Shown: in pieces, positions 1-14,200 of the stretch
How positions within the stretch are numbered: position 1 is the first letter of the stretch
Layout: each line of letters starts with the position of its first letter
Translations under genes and position numbers: made by a program
The notes under the pieces: generated by a model
Databases searched by the model: none
Told to the model about the DNA's origin: nothing
What the model saw: the letters and a program-made list of their open reading frames with translations, nothing else
Source: Dendrobium chrysotoxum
Lineage: Eukaryota > Streptophyta > Magnoliopsida > Asparagales > Orchidaceae
Length of the DNA stretch: 64,000 nucleotides
Reading direction: 5' to 3'
Assembly (NCBI GenBank): GCA_019925795.1
Contig: CM034303.1
Span: 7,316,001 to 7,380,000, forward strand

Positions 1-339
1 GCGAACAACTCAATCCAGAAGCTGCTACGACACGCCACCGGATTTGCAACACCCATGCGAGCAGACAGAAGGCGTACAAATCCCCAAATGAAATCCCAGC
101 ACAACGCCACCGGATCTGCAACCTTCGTACAAGCAGACAGAAGGCGTCTACAAGCTTCAGCTCTACGCCACCGGATCCGCAACATTCATGCAAGCGGACA
201 GAAGGCGTTTACAAATATTTCAAATGTATCTCCGCACATGCACCGTAACTTGTATACACTTAGGTACACATAAGGGGATGTATCATGAACCCGCATGGGC
301 CCCGGTGAGCGTGTTATTGGTACACACGTGACGTCTAGG
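1..339. repeat. Degenerate tandem repeat at left edge, otherwise noncoding
   Basis: Three imperfect units each begin with CGCCACCGGAT (about 33, 105 and 166) and carry a GCRGACAGAAGGCGT block about 28-30 nt later. Spacing is 72 and 61 nt. No credible gene is seen. The sequence runs into the family A repeat on its right and may be the outer part of it; the window edge prevents a decision. Confidence 0.6.
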
Positions 340-1735
340 GATGCTGTGCGGGTCAATAAGTGAATTCAAATTCGAGCCTGATCCTTCTATTCAGATAGAT
401 AGGAGTTGACACGGCTCGAACTATTAAATAAATATACGGTCGCGAGGTCGACCGAGATATTTATTTTATACGTTCATATTAGGCCCTCAAGGCCTATAAT
501 CAAGAGAATTTACTTACAAAGGCATAAAGCCTACGAAACCTGATCCTCTGTCGGCAGCTCGACAGAGTGGACAATATTCAAACCATAAATACAAATGATC
601 CCAACCACCCCGATGATGGCCGTGTTGAATGCAAATCTCAACTGGAGGGGTTCACAAATATTTTCAAAATGTCATCCCAAATCTCATGAAAATCCCAAAC
701 TCTAAACTCCAAAAATCCAAAAATTCTAAACTCCGAAAATATTTAAAATTGAAACTCAACCATTCTAACCACTTAAAGCATAATCCATCCACCCTCCGCA
801 ACAGTTTGTCGAGGTGGACAAATATGAAAAATACTTCAGCTCATATAGAGCTAATGTCTGGTCGAAAATATCACTAGGATCCATTCTCAAACAATCTCCT
901 GCCAGCAAGGACGTGATACGAGTCCTCTAACCGGCAGTTTCGCCGCCAAATGGCACTGCAGGATAAACGGTTATGACTCGGGGCCCTCTGAACCAGGTGG
1001 TCGCCGCTAAATGGCACCATTATATTATGGTTATGGCCAGAGCCCGTATGCTCCCCAATGGCATCAAATCCTTGAGATATGAATCAATAGGATATGATCG
1101 ATAGGGCACGAAGCCCTCTGTTAGCTAAGGTGGATTCAAATTTGTCCCCTTAGACAAACACTCCCCCCAGGTCTACAAGGTACCCTTGGACGAAGCAACC
1201 CATGGCTGCCGACAAGGATCCTTCTGTCAGGTTGGGTCGACTACCTCCTCTGACTAAGTAGACCAGGGACCATGATGGCCCGGGATGACAGAACCATGGG
1301 ATCTTGATCGGGTCTATCATCCATTCCCCCACTATCCGCTTTAAATGCAAGATGGTGAAATTTCTATTTTAAATATCAAATTCTCTAACACTTTCAATAT
1401 TTCAAATACCTATTGCTGCTACTATGTGCCAGATACTACGTATTCGTATCTCTACGTATCTGATTGACGACTAGCCTTAATCGAAAGTTCTCTCTCGTGA
1501 TCGGGAGGGGTAATTAACTATAGGGGCTTGCGCCTATAGGAAACCAGAACTCAGATCATAAAGTCCTCGCAAAATGAGGGCGAAATCTCTGGGTAGTGTC
1601 TTATCTACAAACCCATCTGCCTTCCAAAATTTACCTCGGAACTTAATTCGTTAAAACTCCCCCCGAAAGAAAAGCAAAAGCGGGCGGAGGCCGAGGCCGA
1701 ATTTTCGGAGCCCACAGCGGAGACCTGACGTAGCT
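340..1735 (+). repeat. Family A LTR-like repeat, copy 1
   Basis: Noncoding. It aligns by eye with 54580-55930: shared blocks include TGCTGTGCGGGTCAA near 354, CCCCGATGATGG near 609, a block around 1125-1330 (TCAGGTTGGGTCGACTACC and neighbours) and GGAGCCCA near 1700. Many short inverted repeats occur, for example CTCTGTCG/CGACAGAG near 547-570 and AACC-ACCCC...GGGGTT at 603-652. Copy 2 ends in a sequence like a Tat-type primer-binding site, so I infer the family is the 3' part of a long LTR plus leader. No coding capacity is seen. Confidence 0.7.
1492..1579 (+). other. Hairpin module, copy 1
   Basis: Hairpin I is CTCTCG-TGAT-CGGGAG (1492-1507, one G-U pair). Then comes the linker TAATTAAC. 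Hairpin II is CTATAGG...CCTATAG (1518-1539). Hairpin III is a weak CCTC...GAGG (1565-1579) followed by GAAATCTCTGGG. The same order recurs near 55.7, 44.15 and 63.1 kb with different stem sequences. Confidence 0.7.
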
Positions 1736-2012
1736 CTACGTCCGGATGACAATAAAATGTTGACATGTGGATATTCAATTGGATTTATTTTTCATTTTAT
1801 ATATTTAATGTGTCCGCAGAACTTTAAGCCAAGCGCAGTAAAAAAGCGCAACAAAAGAACAGTCAAAGCGCAACTAAAGCACAGGTAAAGTACAGGTAAA
1901 GCGCAAGTAAAAAAAGTGCAACTAAAGCGCACTCCACGTGTCAAATTTTAAGTGGATGTCCGGACGTATCTCTACGTATGGTCTCCGCACCTAATAATTT
2001 CTCCTATGTGTG
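1707..2012. mobile_element. MULE-like MITE with long inverted repeats
   Basis: Inverted termini of about 55 bp: the left reads GCGGAGACC...CTCTACGTCCGGA...TGTTGACATGTGGA, and the right, reverse-complemented, reads GCGGAGACC...GATACGTCCGGACA...TTTGACACGTGGA. The right outer end (CCGCACCTAATAATTT) matches the MULE at 23546-24193, so both belong to one family. The left outer few bases are not recognisable and no target duplication was found. The core (about 1840-1930) is a short-unit array based on AAAGCGCAACTAAAG. No ORF. Confidence 0.65.
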
Positions 2013-2138
2013 GCAACCGACTCAACCTCGTGGTTACAAATAAGCTATAAATTATTAGAAGAAATTCTATTGAATAAGTGAAACTAGTTCAAAAAAAGAT
2101 CCAAGGAAAAGTAAGTAAATGCATGTAAATACACATAC

Positions 2139-2231
2139 AGAATTTTCCTCAGGAGGAAAGATCCGATAGATTTGACAGAGATTCAATAACTCTTCCAAAG
2201 CTTCCATCCTTTTTCCCTGAACTTCAAATGC
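2139..2231 (-). CDS. Unknown-function gene, exon 5
   Basis: Acceptor TTGTTGCAG|GCATTT and donor AATTCT|GTATGT. 31 codons encode AFEVQGKRMEALEELLNLCQ and RIFPPEENS. No following exon is visible in 1-2138, which is repeat DNA, so the gene continues beyond the left edge. Confidence 0.8.
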
Positions 2232-5200
2232 CTGCAACAAAAATGGAATCATGGCCCTAACCATCCAACTTGCAAATGAAGAGTCCAAGAAACAATTTCG
2301 GTTTGGTGTGTGGAATTTAAGGAAAATAATTACCCAAGATTGTAAAAAGCATGACCGACTGCGGGCAGCCACAGCAGCACAAACAAGTCTTGCAGCACGA
2401 AGATTGTCAAGCCCAATATTTTCAGCGATTCCACAAATAAATTGCTTCACCTCCTCACCATCAATATGGACAGGACTACCTGGTTGCCTTACTCTATTAT
2501 AAACAGTTTTGCAACAATAAAATAGAACCCACGGGTCAATACGATGAAAAATGCGTACATTAATTGCAGTACCAAAGAAAGACTTTAATAGTAATTATTA
2601 AAATATTAGAGATACTGATCACGAGGAGATTGTACCTGCTACATACGTTGAGCACAAAGCTAATTGCTGCCCGAAAAAAGGAATCCCGTGCATTGGTTGT
2701 ATCAAACGATACCTTTGCCCCCGAAGATCTACATATCTCTCGAAGCTGCTCCCCATTCAAAAGATAGAAATTTTAAGTCTTTTTTATTTTTTCCTTCAAA
2801 ACTGAGTAAGTTTTTGATGTAGGACAATCAGTTTTTTAACAAATACAAATCACAGAAAACCATTGAGGGTTTGATAATATAGCAATAAACCTGATTACTG
2901 GGTTCTCCAGGCCAAGTCAGCTTGGACTTTTTTGGGTAAAAATTTAACAAAAGCAAGTGCAGCATTTAAGAAAAAAATGTACAGAAAATTCTGTTTACAA
3001 ACCAGACATCCACATTTTATAAATCTATTAATATACAACTACTCTTGCTTCTCGACAAAATCTTTTATTTGTACAGCCCCACCTTCAATGGAGGATTTCT
3101 AATCTAGAAAAAAAGGTATCCATACCATCTATGATAAAAGACAAAGAAGAAATGAAAAAACCAAAGCAAAAGTTAGAGTGAAGAAATAAAACCCTCAGGC
3201 ATGCAAGTTAGTATGCGAATGACAATGCCGGCTAGAAAGATAGGAAGTTTCAGAAGGGCGTAATTCTTATCGGGTTGATTTGTTTTGCGGAATAAATACA
3301 GTATTATGGGTATGATTCAAACTAGCAACAGTATTGATAATATAAACATAAAACAATATAGAATAACATTAAGATACATTTTCATCCCGCAGGAATTAAT
3401 GTAAGAAACGATCATAAGTATTTTGTATAAGGAATAGGTTCAGCCAAAACTGCTTCACACAAAACCTTATTTCTGTTCACACAGTCAGGGGTCAAACAGT
3501 GTGTTAGTGTAAGAACCGGTTCATCTGATTCATTTGAACAGGCTTCTATTTAATAGAAGAACAAAACAGACGGAGGGTGGGCAAGCCGAGCAGAACCGAT
3601 CATAGATCTGCCCAGGCGGACTGCATGCGAGCGCGGATGGGGTTGGAAGGACTAGTTCTCGATTCCTAGCAAAGAATTGTGTAGAGGATTAAAAACGAGC
3701 AACTCCTCATGAGAGATATGTTCATTTCACTCGCTCAAGTCGAAGGAAACGGATTGAAAATAATGAACAAGAGGAAGAAGAAGAAAGGTGTCTTTTTTTT
3801 TTTCATTTCTATATAATTCCTTCTGTGAAATTTTATATTAACAACGGGGAATGTTTTCTCTAAAGGTAAAGGAAGAAAAGCTAAAGGAAAAAAAGATGAA
3901 TTTAGGGATTTTTTTAGAGTTTCTTCTATTTCTCAAATGGTGAAGGAAATAACAAGTGTTTAAATTATCGATTTTGTTGCTCAACTTAGAATATTTATAT
4001 TAATATTTCCCTAATTAACAAAATAAAAGGTGATTGTCAAATAGAAAGAAGAGATCTGGTGGGAAGCGTCTCGATTCAAAGAGAAAGAAAAGAATGTTTA
4101 TTGAGGTAATCATATTGACAAATAATTCATGGTTGATAGTTATATAGATGATTATTGACACTTTTGAAGTTGTTATTAAAGACATCAAATCAAATTAATG
4201 TTATCATGATATTTACTTTATAAAACTAGTTAGCAATGATTAATGCAATTTAAAATAATTTGGAAGAGTGGAGGATTTGATGAACCTAGTGCATGAAGGT
4301 GAAGTGTCGGAGCCAATAAAAGATCTCAAAAGGGATTTGAGATAAGATTACATTTAGGAAATATTTATGTGAATTAATGAAATATAATAGTTTATGTAAT
4401 TGAGTGTGTAACTTTAGGTTGTATTAAGAAAGGCTATCTCAGGAATCAGCTATTTGAAATAGATTGAAGTACAGAAGCAAATAAAGTGGGTAATTTCAAT
4501 TGTGCTATATCACTTCCCAATTTCTTTTATGTTATTTAATTTCATTTTATTTATTGCAACTATTGTATATTATAATATTATGCTAATGGAATGAATATTA
4601 TGTTGGTGAAATGATTATTGTATAATGAAGACTATATGAATAGAAATAGAAATGTGAATTATTCGCTATATGAATAAAATGACTAGATAGATTATTATAA
4701 AATGTAAAGAAAATAAAATATTGAATGATGATTTAACTGAAATGGAAGAATTAAAAAATAGAAAATGTGCATGCATGCAAATTACAGAAGTTCACCCCTG
4801 TGTGGTACTGGTTGGGGAAGTAACGTAATCGTGCATGTTAAATGAAAAAGGAAATGAAAATGATTGTACCTTTATTAGTACATTTAGACGGTGCTCCTAT
4901 ACTAATGGAAATGGAAATGAAATAAAATAAATGTTAAATGAAAATGGACAAATGAAATGGAATAAGAAGTAATTTCTGTGAAAAATAAGTTCTAAATTTT
5001 ATAATATATGAAAGAAGAAGCATATGTTAACTGTATAAGAAAGGCAAAGAAACATATATTTTTTAATATATATGATTAACTGTTATATTTGAAATGGTAA
5101 TTACCCACTGAATTTACTTTGTAAACTCAAACTGTTAAAGTAAATTTTTTCAGATAAATCATCAGAGAAGTAGAAAAGACAGAAAGAGAGGAATAAGTTT

Positions 5201-8200
5201 ACAGAAGACGGTGCTCAAATGAAAGTAGGTAATATATAGTTTATGCAAATGAAGATGTGAAAATTATATTAGTATTTTGATGAAAATTTATGTTAGTGGC
5301 TCTTCAGTTTATTTGGAATGTAGATGAAAAACTGTGTTCGAAATTAAAAGAACTGTTATAACCCTCCAATTGTTCATTCCTGTCTTGTTAGTTCGAGTAT
5401 CTGGGCTGGGTCGTAACAAAAGTGGTATCAGAGCCTAATTAGGATATGAATCATACTGTAAGAGCCATTAGGTTGATTATTGAAGTTAAATTAATAATAA
5501 ATTATGAATTTATAGAAAATTTTAAATTGTATTTCAAAACTCAAAATGATCCTAAAGAAGATGTGGAAAGAAAGAGCAGTGCCTAATATTATTGTTAACC
5601 CAGCTGCACTAACACAAATGATGATAGCAATGACTCAACTAATTCAAGACTCAAGAAATCAACCATCAAGAAGTGGTAGTGGTGGTAGTATGAACATGGA
5701 TAAATATTTAAAGCTGTTTCAGGATATGAGACCACCGTTATTCAAAAGAGTAGAGGGACCAATTGAGGCAGAGAACTGGTTGCTACGGATTAAGAAAATT
5801 TTAGAGGGGATGTTCTGTCTAGATGAGAGGAAAGTTTCATTAACGACTTTTGTAATTGATGGTGAGGCTAAAAGATGGTGGAGGAATCAGCACTAGGATA
5901 AATTTGAAGGAGTACCTAGCATTGAGATCAAATGGGATGAGTTTACTCAGGTGTTCAGAAATTGGTTTGTGCCTCTTTCTGCAAAGAGACAGATGCAGGA
6001 TAAATTTCTAAGATTGGCACAAAGAGATAAATTAGTCATGCAGTATGAGACTGAATTCACTGTCTTATCCAAATATGCTCCTTAGTTAGTACAAACTGCA
6101 AAAGAAAAATATCATCAATTCTTATCTGAACTGAAAGATGCAATTAGGCAGCCTTTTGTTTCTCCGAGGATTGAAGATTATTCTGTATTGGTGGATGGAG
6201 CTAGAAGAGTAGAAATAGATATGCAAAATACCCAAAGAGGACGTGAATTTCAGAAGAGGAAGAGTGGTGATGTTATGGGAACTTCTCAGGATTCTTACAG
6301 TAAATCTACTTCATAATCTGGGAAGTTTAATTGGAAGAAAGTAAAGCCCAGTAAAAGTGATAGTCAAATGAGTATAAAAAATTGTAATAAGTGTGAAAAA
6401 CAACACAAGAGAGAATGTCTATCTGGGACATACGCTTGCTTCTGGTGTCATCAACCAGGTCATATAGCCAAGAACTATCCTACTCTGGGGCAAAGACCAT
6501 CAGGAGAATTAAGAATAAATGCTAGTCTGTCTCAGATAAATGTTGGCAGGCCAAGGATAATAGAATCAGCTGCTTTTAATCCAGGGCCAAGTCAAAGTAG
6601 ATCAAATACTCAACCTAGAGTATATGCACTATCTCAGCAAGATGCCAAGGACTCAGCTGAAGTGATTACATGAATGTTTTTATTTAATTCATGAGAATTT
6701 TTGTTAAATTGCATGATTAATCAAGTAACTTAAGTAATCAAGTAATATAAAAATTGTTAAAAAATAATATATGTATATATAATTCATATAAAAATTTTAT
6801 AGGTATAATAATAATATAAAGAAGACCTGTATAAATTTTATTTGATACAGGAGCATCACATTCCTTCATTTCAGAAAAATTTATAAAAATAGTTGGGTTA
6901 TATGTTTATAAGGCACCCATAATTTTAGAAGTATTAATGCCAAATGGATCCATAATGAACATTAATAGCATATGTCAAATGGGTTTCAAAATAAATGAAA
7001 GAGAATTTGAAGCAACCTTAAATGTGTTACCATTGCAAGAATTTGATATAATCTTAGGAATGAATTTGTTATCAAATCATTTTGTGATCATAGATTGCAA
7101 TAAGAAAATTATAAAATTTAAATTTTCGGGTGAAAAGAATGTAAATTTTATAGAGATTGAGGAATTACTTAAATGGTAATAACATATATGAAAGCTTTCA
7201 AATTTCTATCCAAAGGATATCAGTGCTTCTTAGCTCAAGTAAGGGATACAAATAAAGAAGTTAAAGAGTTGAAAGATATATCTGTAGTGAAAGAATATCC
7301 AAAAGTATTTCTAGATGATTTGTTAGGATTACCGCCAAAAAGAGAGATAGACTTCACTATTGATTTATTACCGGGTTCAGAACTAGTGATAGGCACCCTA
7401 CAGAATGGAAGTTAAAAAGCTACAATAACTAAAAAGTCAACTACAAGAATTGCTAAATAAAGGCTTTATCAGGCCAGGTTCCTTGTCATGGGGAGCTCCA
7501 GTATTGTTTGTAAAGAAAAAAAGATGGGAGTTTTAGAATGTGCATTGATTACAGAGAATTAAATAAGCTCACTGTTAAAAATAAATATCTACTGCCCAGA
7601 ATTAATGACATGTTTGAACAACATGAGTGAGCAACAGTTTTCTCTGAGATTGATTTACGCTCTAAGTATCATCAATTGCACGTTAAGGAGGAGGATATAA
7701 CTAAAACTGCGTTCAGAATAAGATATGATCATTATGAATTTATGGTGATGGCATTTGGAGTAACAAATGCTCCAACTGTATTTATGAATTTAATGAACCG
7801 AATTTTCAAACTCTTCATGAATATTTTTGTGATTGTATTTATAGATGACATCTTGATTTATTTAAGGAATGAAGAAAGTCATTCCAATCATCTACATGTT
7901 GTATTGCAAATACTTAAGGAAAATAAGTTACATGCTAAGTTTTCAAAATGCAAATTCTGGTTGAACAGTATAAATTTTCATGGGCATGTGATTAGTAATG
8001 AAAGTATTTCCGTTGATCAGAATAAAATTCAAGCTATTGCAGAGTGGCCAAGGTCGACTATAGTTTTAGAAGTAAGAAGTTTTATGGGTCTTGTTGGTTA
8101 TTACAGGAGATTTGTAGAAAGATTTTCTCAGATTGCAATATCGTTATCTAGAATAACTCAAAGGGAAGTAAAATTTGAATGGAATAATCAGTATGAAAAA

Positions 8201-11200
8201 GATTTCTAGAAGCTAAAAAATTGCTTAATGACTGCTCCCATATTAACAATTCTTTCAGGCACAAAGAAATTTCAAATTTTCTGTGATGCTTCATTGAGGG
8301 TTCTTGGATGTGTATTGATGCAAAATGGTAAGGTAATGACATATGCTTCAAGGCAATTAAAAGTCCATGAAAGAAATTATCTCACCCATGATTTGAAATT
8401 AGAAGCTGTGATTTTTGCACTCAAAATATAGAGGCATTATTTATATGGAGTCAGGTGTGAGGTTTTCACATATCATAAAAGCCTTAAGTACAAATTTAAT
8501 CAGAAAGAGCTCAATCTAAGATAGAGATGATGATTGGAACTCATTAAAGATTATGACTTGGATATACAGTATCATCCTGGAAAAGTAAATGTAGTAGCAA
8601 ATTCATTAAGCAGAAAGACTTTTGAATGTGCAAATTAGTTGATTATCCAGCAGGAGCAAATAATTAAAGATATGAAAAGACTAAAAATTCTAGTGATTAA
8701 TCAAAAAGATACTGAAGTTATACTATTAAATCATCTGGTGATTCAATCTACACTGAATGATAGAATAAGAAATTTATTATCTCAATATGTAAATTTTCAA
8801 TAAATCATAAAGAAAGTGCAAGCAGGACAATTGAAAGATTTTGTATTGAATGATGAAGGATTATTGAAATATAAAGGCAGAGTTTGTATTTCAAATGCTA
8901 ACAATTTAAGGGAAAAATATTACAAGAAGCTCATATCTCTAGTTATGAAATTCATCCAGGCAGTACAAAGATATATCAAGAACTAAGAGGATTATTTTGG
9001 TGGTCAGGATTAAAAAGAAGTGTTGCAGAATTTGTACGAAAATGCATTCCATGTCAAATGATTAAATCTGAACATCAAAAGGCAGGTGGTCAATTGCAAC
9101 CTTTATCAAAACCTGAGAGAAAATGGAAAGAAATTATAATGGAATTTGTAATTGGATTACTCAGGCAAAAGACAAAGTCAGGATATTATATGAGTTGTTA
9201 TAGATCGATTAACAAAATCTGCTCATTTCTTATCAATTAAACAGACATATTTAGTGAAAAATTAACAAAAATATATATTGATGAAATTGTGAGATTGCAT
9301 AGAATTCTAAAATCAATAGTCTCTGATAGAGATGCCTGATTCACTTCTAGACTATAAAAAAAGATTTAGGAATCTTTGGGTACTAGATTGACTTTCAGTA
9401 CTGCATTTCATCCTCAAACAGATGAGCAATCAAAAAGAACAATTCAGACTTCAGAGGATTCACTGTGGTTATGCATTGGATTTTGGTGAAAATTATGAGA
9501 CCCATATACGTCTAATTGAATTTGCATATGATAATAGTTTTTAGTCTAGCATTGGAATTGCACCATACCAAGCTCTCTATGGAAGGAAGTGCATAACACT
9601 TTTTTGTTGGGCAGAAACATGTGAAAAAAAAATAATTGGTACTAAACTAGTGGAAGATTGATGAGGACATCCACACTTGGAAAGTTTATCGTAGACGCGG
9701 CCGTCGATCAACGGCCACGATTGAGTCCTTATATTTCTGAGTTTATTAAGTTATTTGTTTCTTTTATGATAGTTCACTGTTTTACCCTTACTTAAGGGTA
9801 GCATGCTTGTAAGCCCAATGTGGGCATTTGAGTCTTTTCCTTTATTTCCCTTGTTGAGGCTATTTATAAGCCACTATTGTATTGTTTGAATTTTTAATGA
9901 ATGATTATTATGAAATCTTCTTGCATTGGTGTTCTCTTTGGATTGAGAGCTTGTGAGTTGTGTGGAAGAGCCTAGGAGAGGCTACGCGTAGTACCCAACA
10001 GCGGCCTCCGGGAGCTCTTGGTTCTTTCTCTATTCCCCTCTCTTCTTCCTCCACCGCCGGTTCAAAGCCCCTCCCCTTCCCTTGCACCCGTCGGCCTCCC
10101 CCCTCCCCCCCCCCCCTTTCAAGCCGAGCCCTCATCCCCTCCCCCTCCTCCTAAAACCGAACCCCTAAGTCCCCTCCCCCACCCCATGGCTCCCACCCAA
10201 TTCCATCCACCCGCCGGCCACCCAAGCAACCCCCACTTCCAATGCAAGCCGCCGGTTTGCCCCTCCCTCCTCCTTAATTTGGTTTCCTAAATAAGGTTGG
10301 TATTTATTTAGAAAGTATTTGAGATTCAAATCCAATTTGAATTTAAACTCAATCCTTTCCTAAATTATCCAATTTATTTAAGAAAAGTTGCTTAAATTGA
10401 ACCCTATTTGAATTCAAATTTAAATAGGATTAAATCAATTCTTTCCTAATACTATATCCTAAATTAAGTAACCCCAAATCAAGCCCCAATCCCCCTCCCT
10501 CCTCATTATTGCCGCCGGCCCACTCCCCTTGCCCGCCCCCTCTCTCTCTCTCCAATTCCCCATCTCCCCTTTCAATTCCTACCCTCTTTAGGAATTAATC
10601 CCTAGCTTTCCTTTTCCAATTTCCCTCCCAACCCAAATCTGAAATCAATTTCAGAATTTGGGATCATTCCTCTCCCAAAACCCTAACCCTAGTTTCACAA
10701 AATCTGAACCAATCCCTCTTCCCCTCCCCCACCTTGGCCGACCCCCTTCCCCACTTCATCCTCCTTGGATTCTCAAAGCAAACCACCATTCTCTTGGGAA
10801 GAAAACATCAAGGGCAACAAAGCTTCATCCCACACTACTTGTCATCCTTCCAACAACATGAATGGAAGTGCCCGCATGGGATTACGAATTGGTACTTGAC
10901 GAAGACGACAACATTGACATCCTCTGGTCCCCGTTCTTCGACGTCGGTTTTGACTTCGACAACACCGTCGAAGAATACTTCGATCGGATCCACATTACTT
11001 TGGTGGATACGATTGACGATCAGAGGAAGAAGGGACGGTGGACCATCCTTGGCCGACTCACGACTGCTTTCCCTCCGGACGCTCCTCCGTTCAGAGAGTA
11101 TTTCACCCACCTCCTACGCCGCCTCACCTTTGCTATCGGCAAGCAAGTGGCGGCTATCCGACAACGACTCCTCCGGTTAAGGTGAACCTTCTTACTTCGT

Positions 11201-14200
11201 CAATTACTTCGTTGTTTGCTCCTAACCTTGTAGGTGATGACGAAATCGTAATGGATCTAAGCCGCTTCTCTTGCTAAAAGCTTAGTAAACGTAGGATTAC
11301 TTGAGTGTTCCTTTATGTTTACTTGTCTTATTGTTAATCGAGGAATTATGCATGAACAACTACTATGTTAGCGTCATTTTGATTCCCTAAAATATTTGTT
11401 TGTGCTAGCATTATTATATGTGGTTTAGCCTAAACGCAAGCATCCCTCCCTAGTTTTATTTTATCGTTCGAAATGTTAGTAATTTAATCTACCAATTGCT
11501 CTTTAAAATAAACCGTGCAAAATCCAATTTTCATTCAAGCATACTAGTCCTGCATCAAAGATGCTACTAACAAAATTAGATTGATGAGAGACAGACTAAA
11601 AACAATACAGGATGGGCAACAAAAGTATTATGATGCAAAGCATAAGCCAATTGAGTTTGAAGTGGGAGAATTTATTTTCATTAAATTCCAATAAAGGGTG
11701 TACAGCGATTTAGAAAAATAGGAAAACTGAGCCCATGATTCATTAGTCCTTTTAAAATTATTGAAAGGAATGAAAATATGGCCTACAGATTGAACCTGCC
11801 AGTACATACGCAAGGGATACACAATTTATTTCACATATCAGTGCTTCGAAAGTATATATCAGATGAATCAAAGAAAATCCAGTCAAAATCTATTGACTTA
11901 TAGCCTGATTTGAAATATGCTGAAGAACCTGAAAGAAAACTGAAATATGATGTGAAATAACTAAGAAATCGGGAAATACCTTTGGTGAAGATTTTACAGA
12001 AACATGGAACAGAAAGAGATATCACATGGGAGAAAGAAGGAGAAAGAAAGCTCAATATCCTCCTATATTCAACTAAGGTATGTTTACCTGATTTTAAATT
12101 TCGAGGGAGAAATTTTTATGAGAGGTTGTAAGAACTGGTTCATCTGGTTCATTTGAACCGACTTTTATCTAACAGACGAACAAAATAAACAGAGCATGTA
12201 GGCAAGCCGAGCGGATCCAAGCAGAGACGTGCCCAGGCGTACTACACGAGAGCGCATATAGGGCTGGAAGGGATGGGTTTCGATTCCAAGCGAAGAATTC
12301 TGTACATGATTGAAAATGAATGACTCCTCGTGAGAGATATGTTCATTTCACTCGCTCCAGTGGAAGGAAACGGATTGAAAATAGTGAATGAGGAAGAAGA
12401 AAGGTGTCATTTTTTTTTTTCATTTCTGTATAATTCCTTCTGTGAAATTTTATATTAACAAGGAATATTTTCTCTAAAGGTAAAGGAAGAAAAGCTGAAG
12501 GAAAAAAGAAGAAGAATTTGGGGATTTTTTTAGAGTTTCTTCTATGTCTCAAATGGTGAAGGAAATAGTAAGTGTTTAAATTATCGATTTTGCTGTTCAA
12601 CTTAGATAGAATATTTATATTGACATTTCCCTAATTAATGAAATAAAAGGTGATTGTCAAATAGGAAGAAGAAATATGGTGAAAAGTGTGTCGATTCAAA
12701 TAGAAAGAGAAGAAGGCATATTGAGGTAATCATATTGACAAATAATTCATGGTTGATAGTTATATAGATGAATTTTGACACTTTTGACGTTGTTATTAAA
12801 GGCATCAAATCAAATTAATGTTATCATAATATTTAATTTATAAAACTAGTTAACAATGATTAATGCAATTTAAAATGATTTGGAACAGTGAAGGATTTGA
12901 TTAACCTAGTGTATGAAGGTGAAGTGTCGAAGCCAATAAAGGATCTCAAAAGGGATTTGAGGTAAGATTATATTTAGGAAATATTTATGTGAATTAATGA
13001 AATATAATAGTTTATGTAATTGGGTGTGTAACTTTAAGTTGTATTAAGGAAGACTATCTCAGATATCAACTATTTGAAATAGATTGAAGTTTAGAAGCAA
13101 ATAAAGTGGATAATTTCAATTGTGTTATATCAATTTTCAATTCCTTTTATGTTATTTAATCTCATTTTATTTATTGCAACTATTGTATATTATAGTATTA
13201 TGTTGATGAAATTATTATTGTATAATGAAGACTATATGAATAGAAATGAAAATGTGAATTATTTGCTATATGAATAAAATGACTAGACAGATTACTATAA
13301 AATATCAAGGAAATAAAATATTGAATGATGATTTAACTGAAATGCAAGAATTAAAAGATGGAAAAGGTACATGCCTGCAAATTACATGAGTTCACCACCG
13401 TATGATACTAGCTGGGGAAGCAACGTACCCGTGCACGTTAAATAAAAATAGAAAAGGAAATGAAAATGGTTGTACCTTTATTGGTACATTAGACGGTGCT
13501 CCTATAATGAAAATGGAAATGAAATAAATGTTAAATGGTAATGAATAAATGAAACTGAATAAGAAGTAATCTATATGAAAGATAAATTCTAAAATTTATA
13601 GTATATGAAAGAAGATACACATGTTAACTGTATAAGAAAAACAAATGAGCATACATGTTTTAATATATATAATTAACTGTTGTATATAAAATGGTGATTA
13701 TCCACTGAATTTATTTTGTAAACTCAAATAATTAAACTAAAATTTTTAAGGTAAATCATCAGAGAAGTAGAAATGGTTGAAAGAAAGGAATACGTCTATA
13801 GAAGACGGCGCTCAAATGAAAACAGGTAATATATAGTTTATGCAAATGAAGAAGATGTGAAAATTGTATTAGTATTTTGATGAAAATTTATTTTAGTGGC
13901 TCTTCAGTTTATTTGGAATGTAGATGATAAACTGTGTTTGAAATTAAAAAAACTGTTATAAACGTCCGATTGTTCGTTCCCACCTCATAAGTTCTCGAGT
14001 ATTTGGACCGGGTCGTGACAATTAGACATCAGCATATGGTACTTCATAAATGACAAATGGGTCCACATATATAATAAAGCACAAGTTTAGTCTTTCTTTT
14101 AGTTTGTTTTAAGTAGACTGGTTCTATATTGTAAACTTTGTACACCCAAGTATTATAAATATACCTCCTATTGTAAGAAAAAGTTATAAAATGAACAGAA

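Larger units (their letters stand above)
3508..14020 (+). mobile_element. Decayed Ty3/gypsy chromovirus, with LTRs and a nested solo LTR
   Basis: LTRs of 1911 and 1894 bp start TGTAAGAAC and end GTAACA/GTGACA. A methionine-tRNA primer-binding site lies 5 bp inside. Gag, protease, RT, RNase H and integrase follow in the usual gypsy order, with a chromodomain-like tail (RDITWEKEGE) before the second LTR. The target duplication is GTTAG/ATTAG, one mismatch. LTR divergence by eye is well above 10%, so insertion is old. All genes carry stops. The element lies antisense to the host gene. Confidence 0.92.

Noticed and set aside
9659..9672. Hammerhead ribozyme core suggested by TGATGAGG at the solo LTR start
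   Set aside because: No GAAA box and no flanking helices at the right distance.
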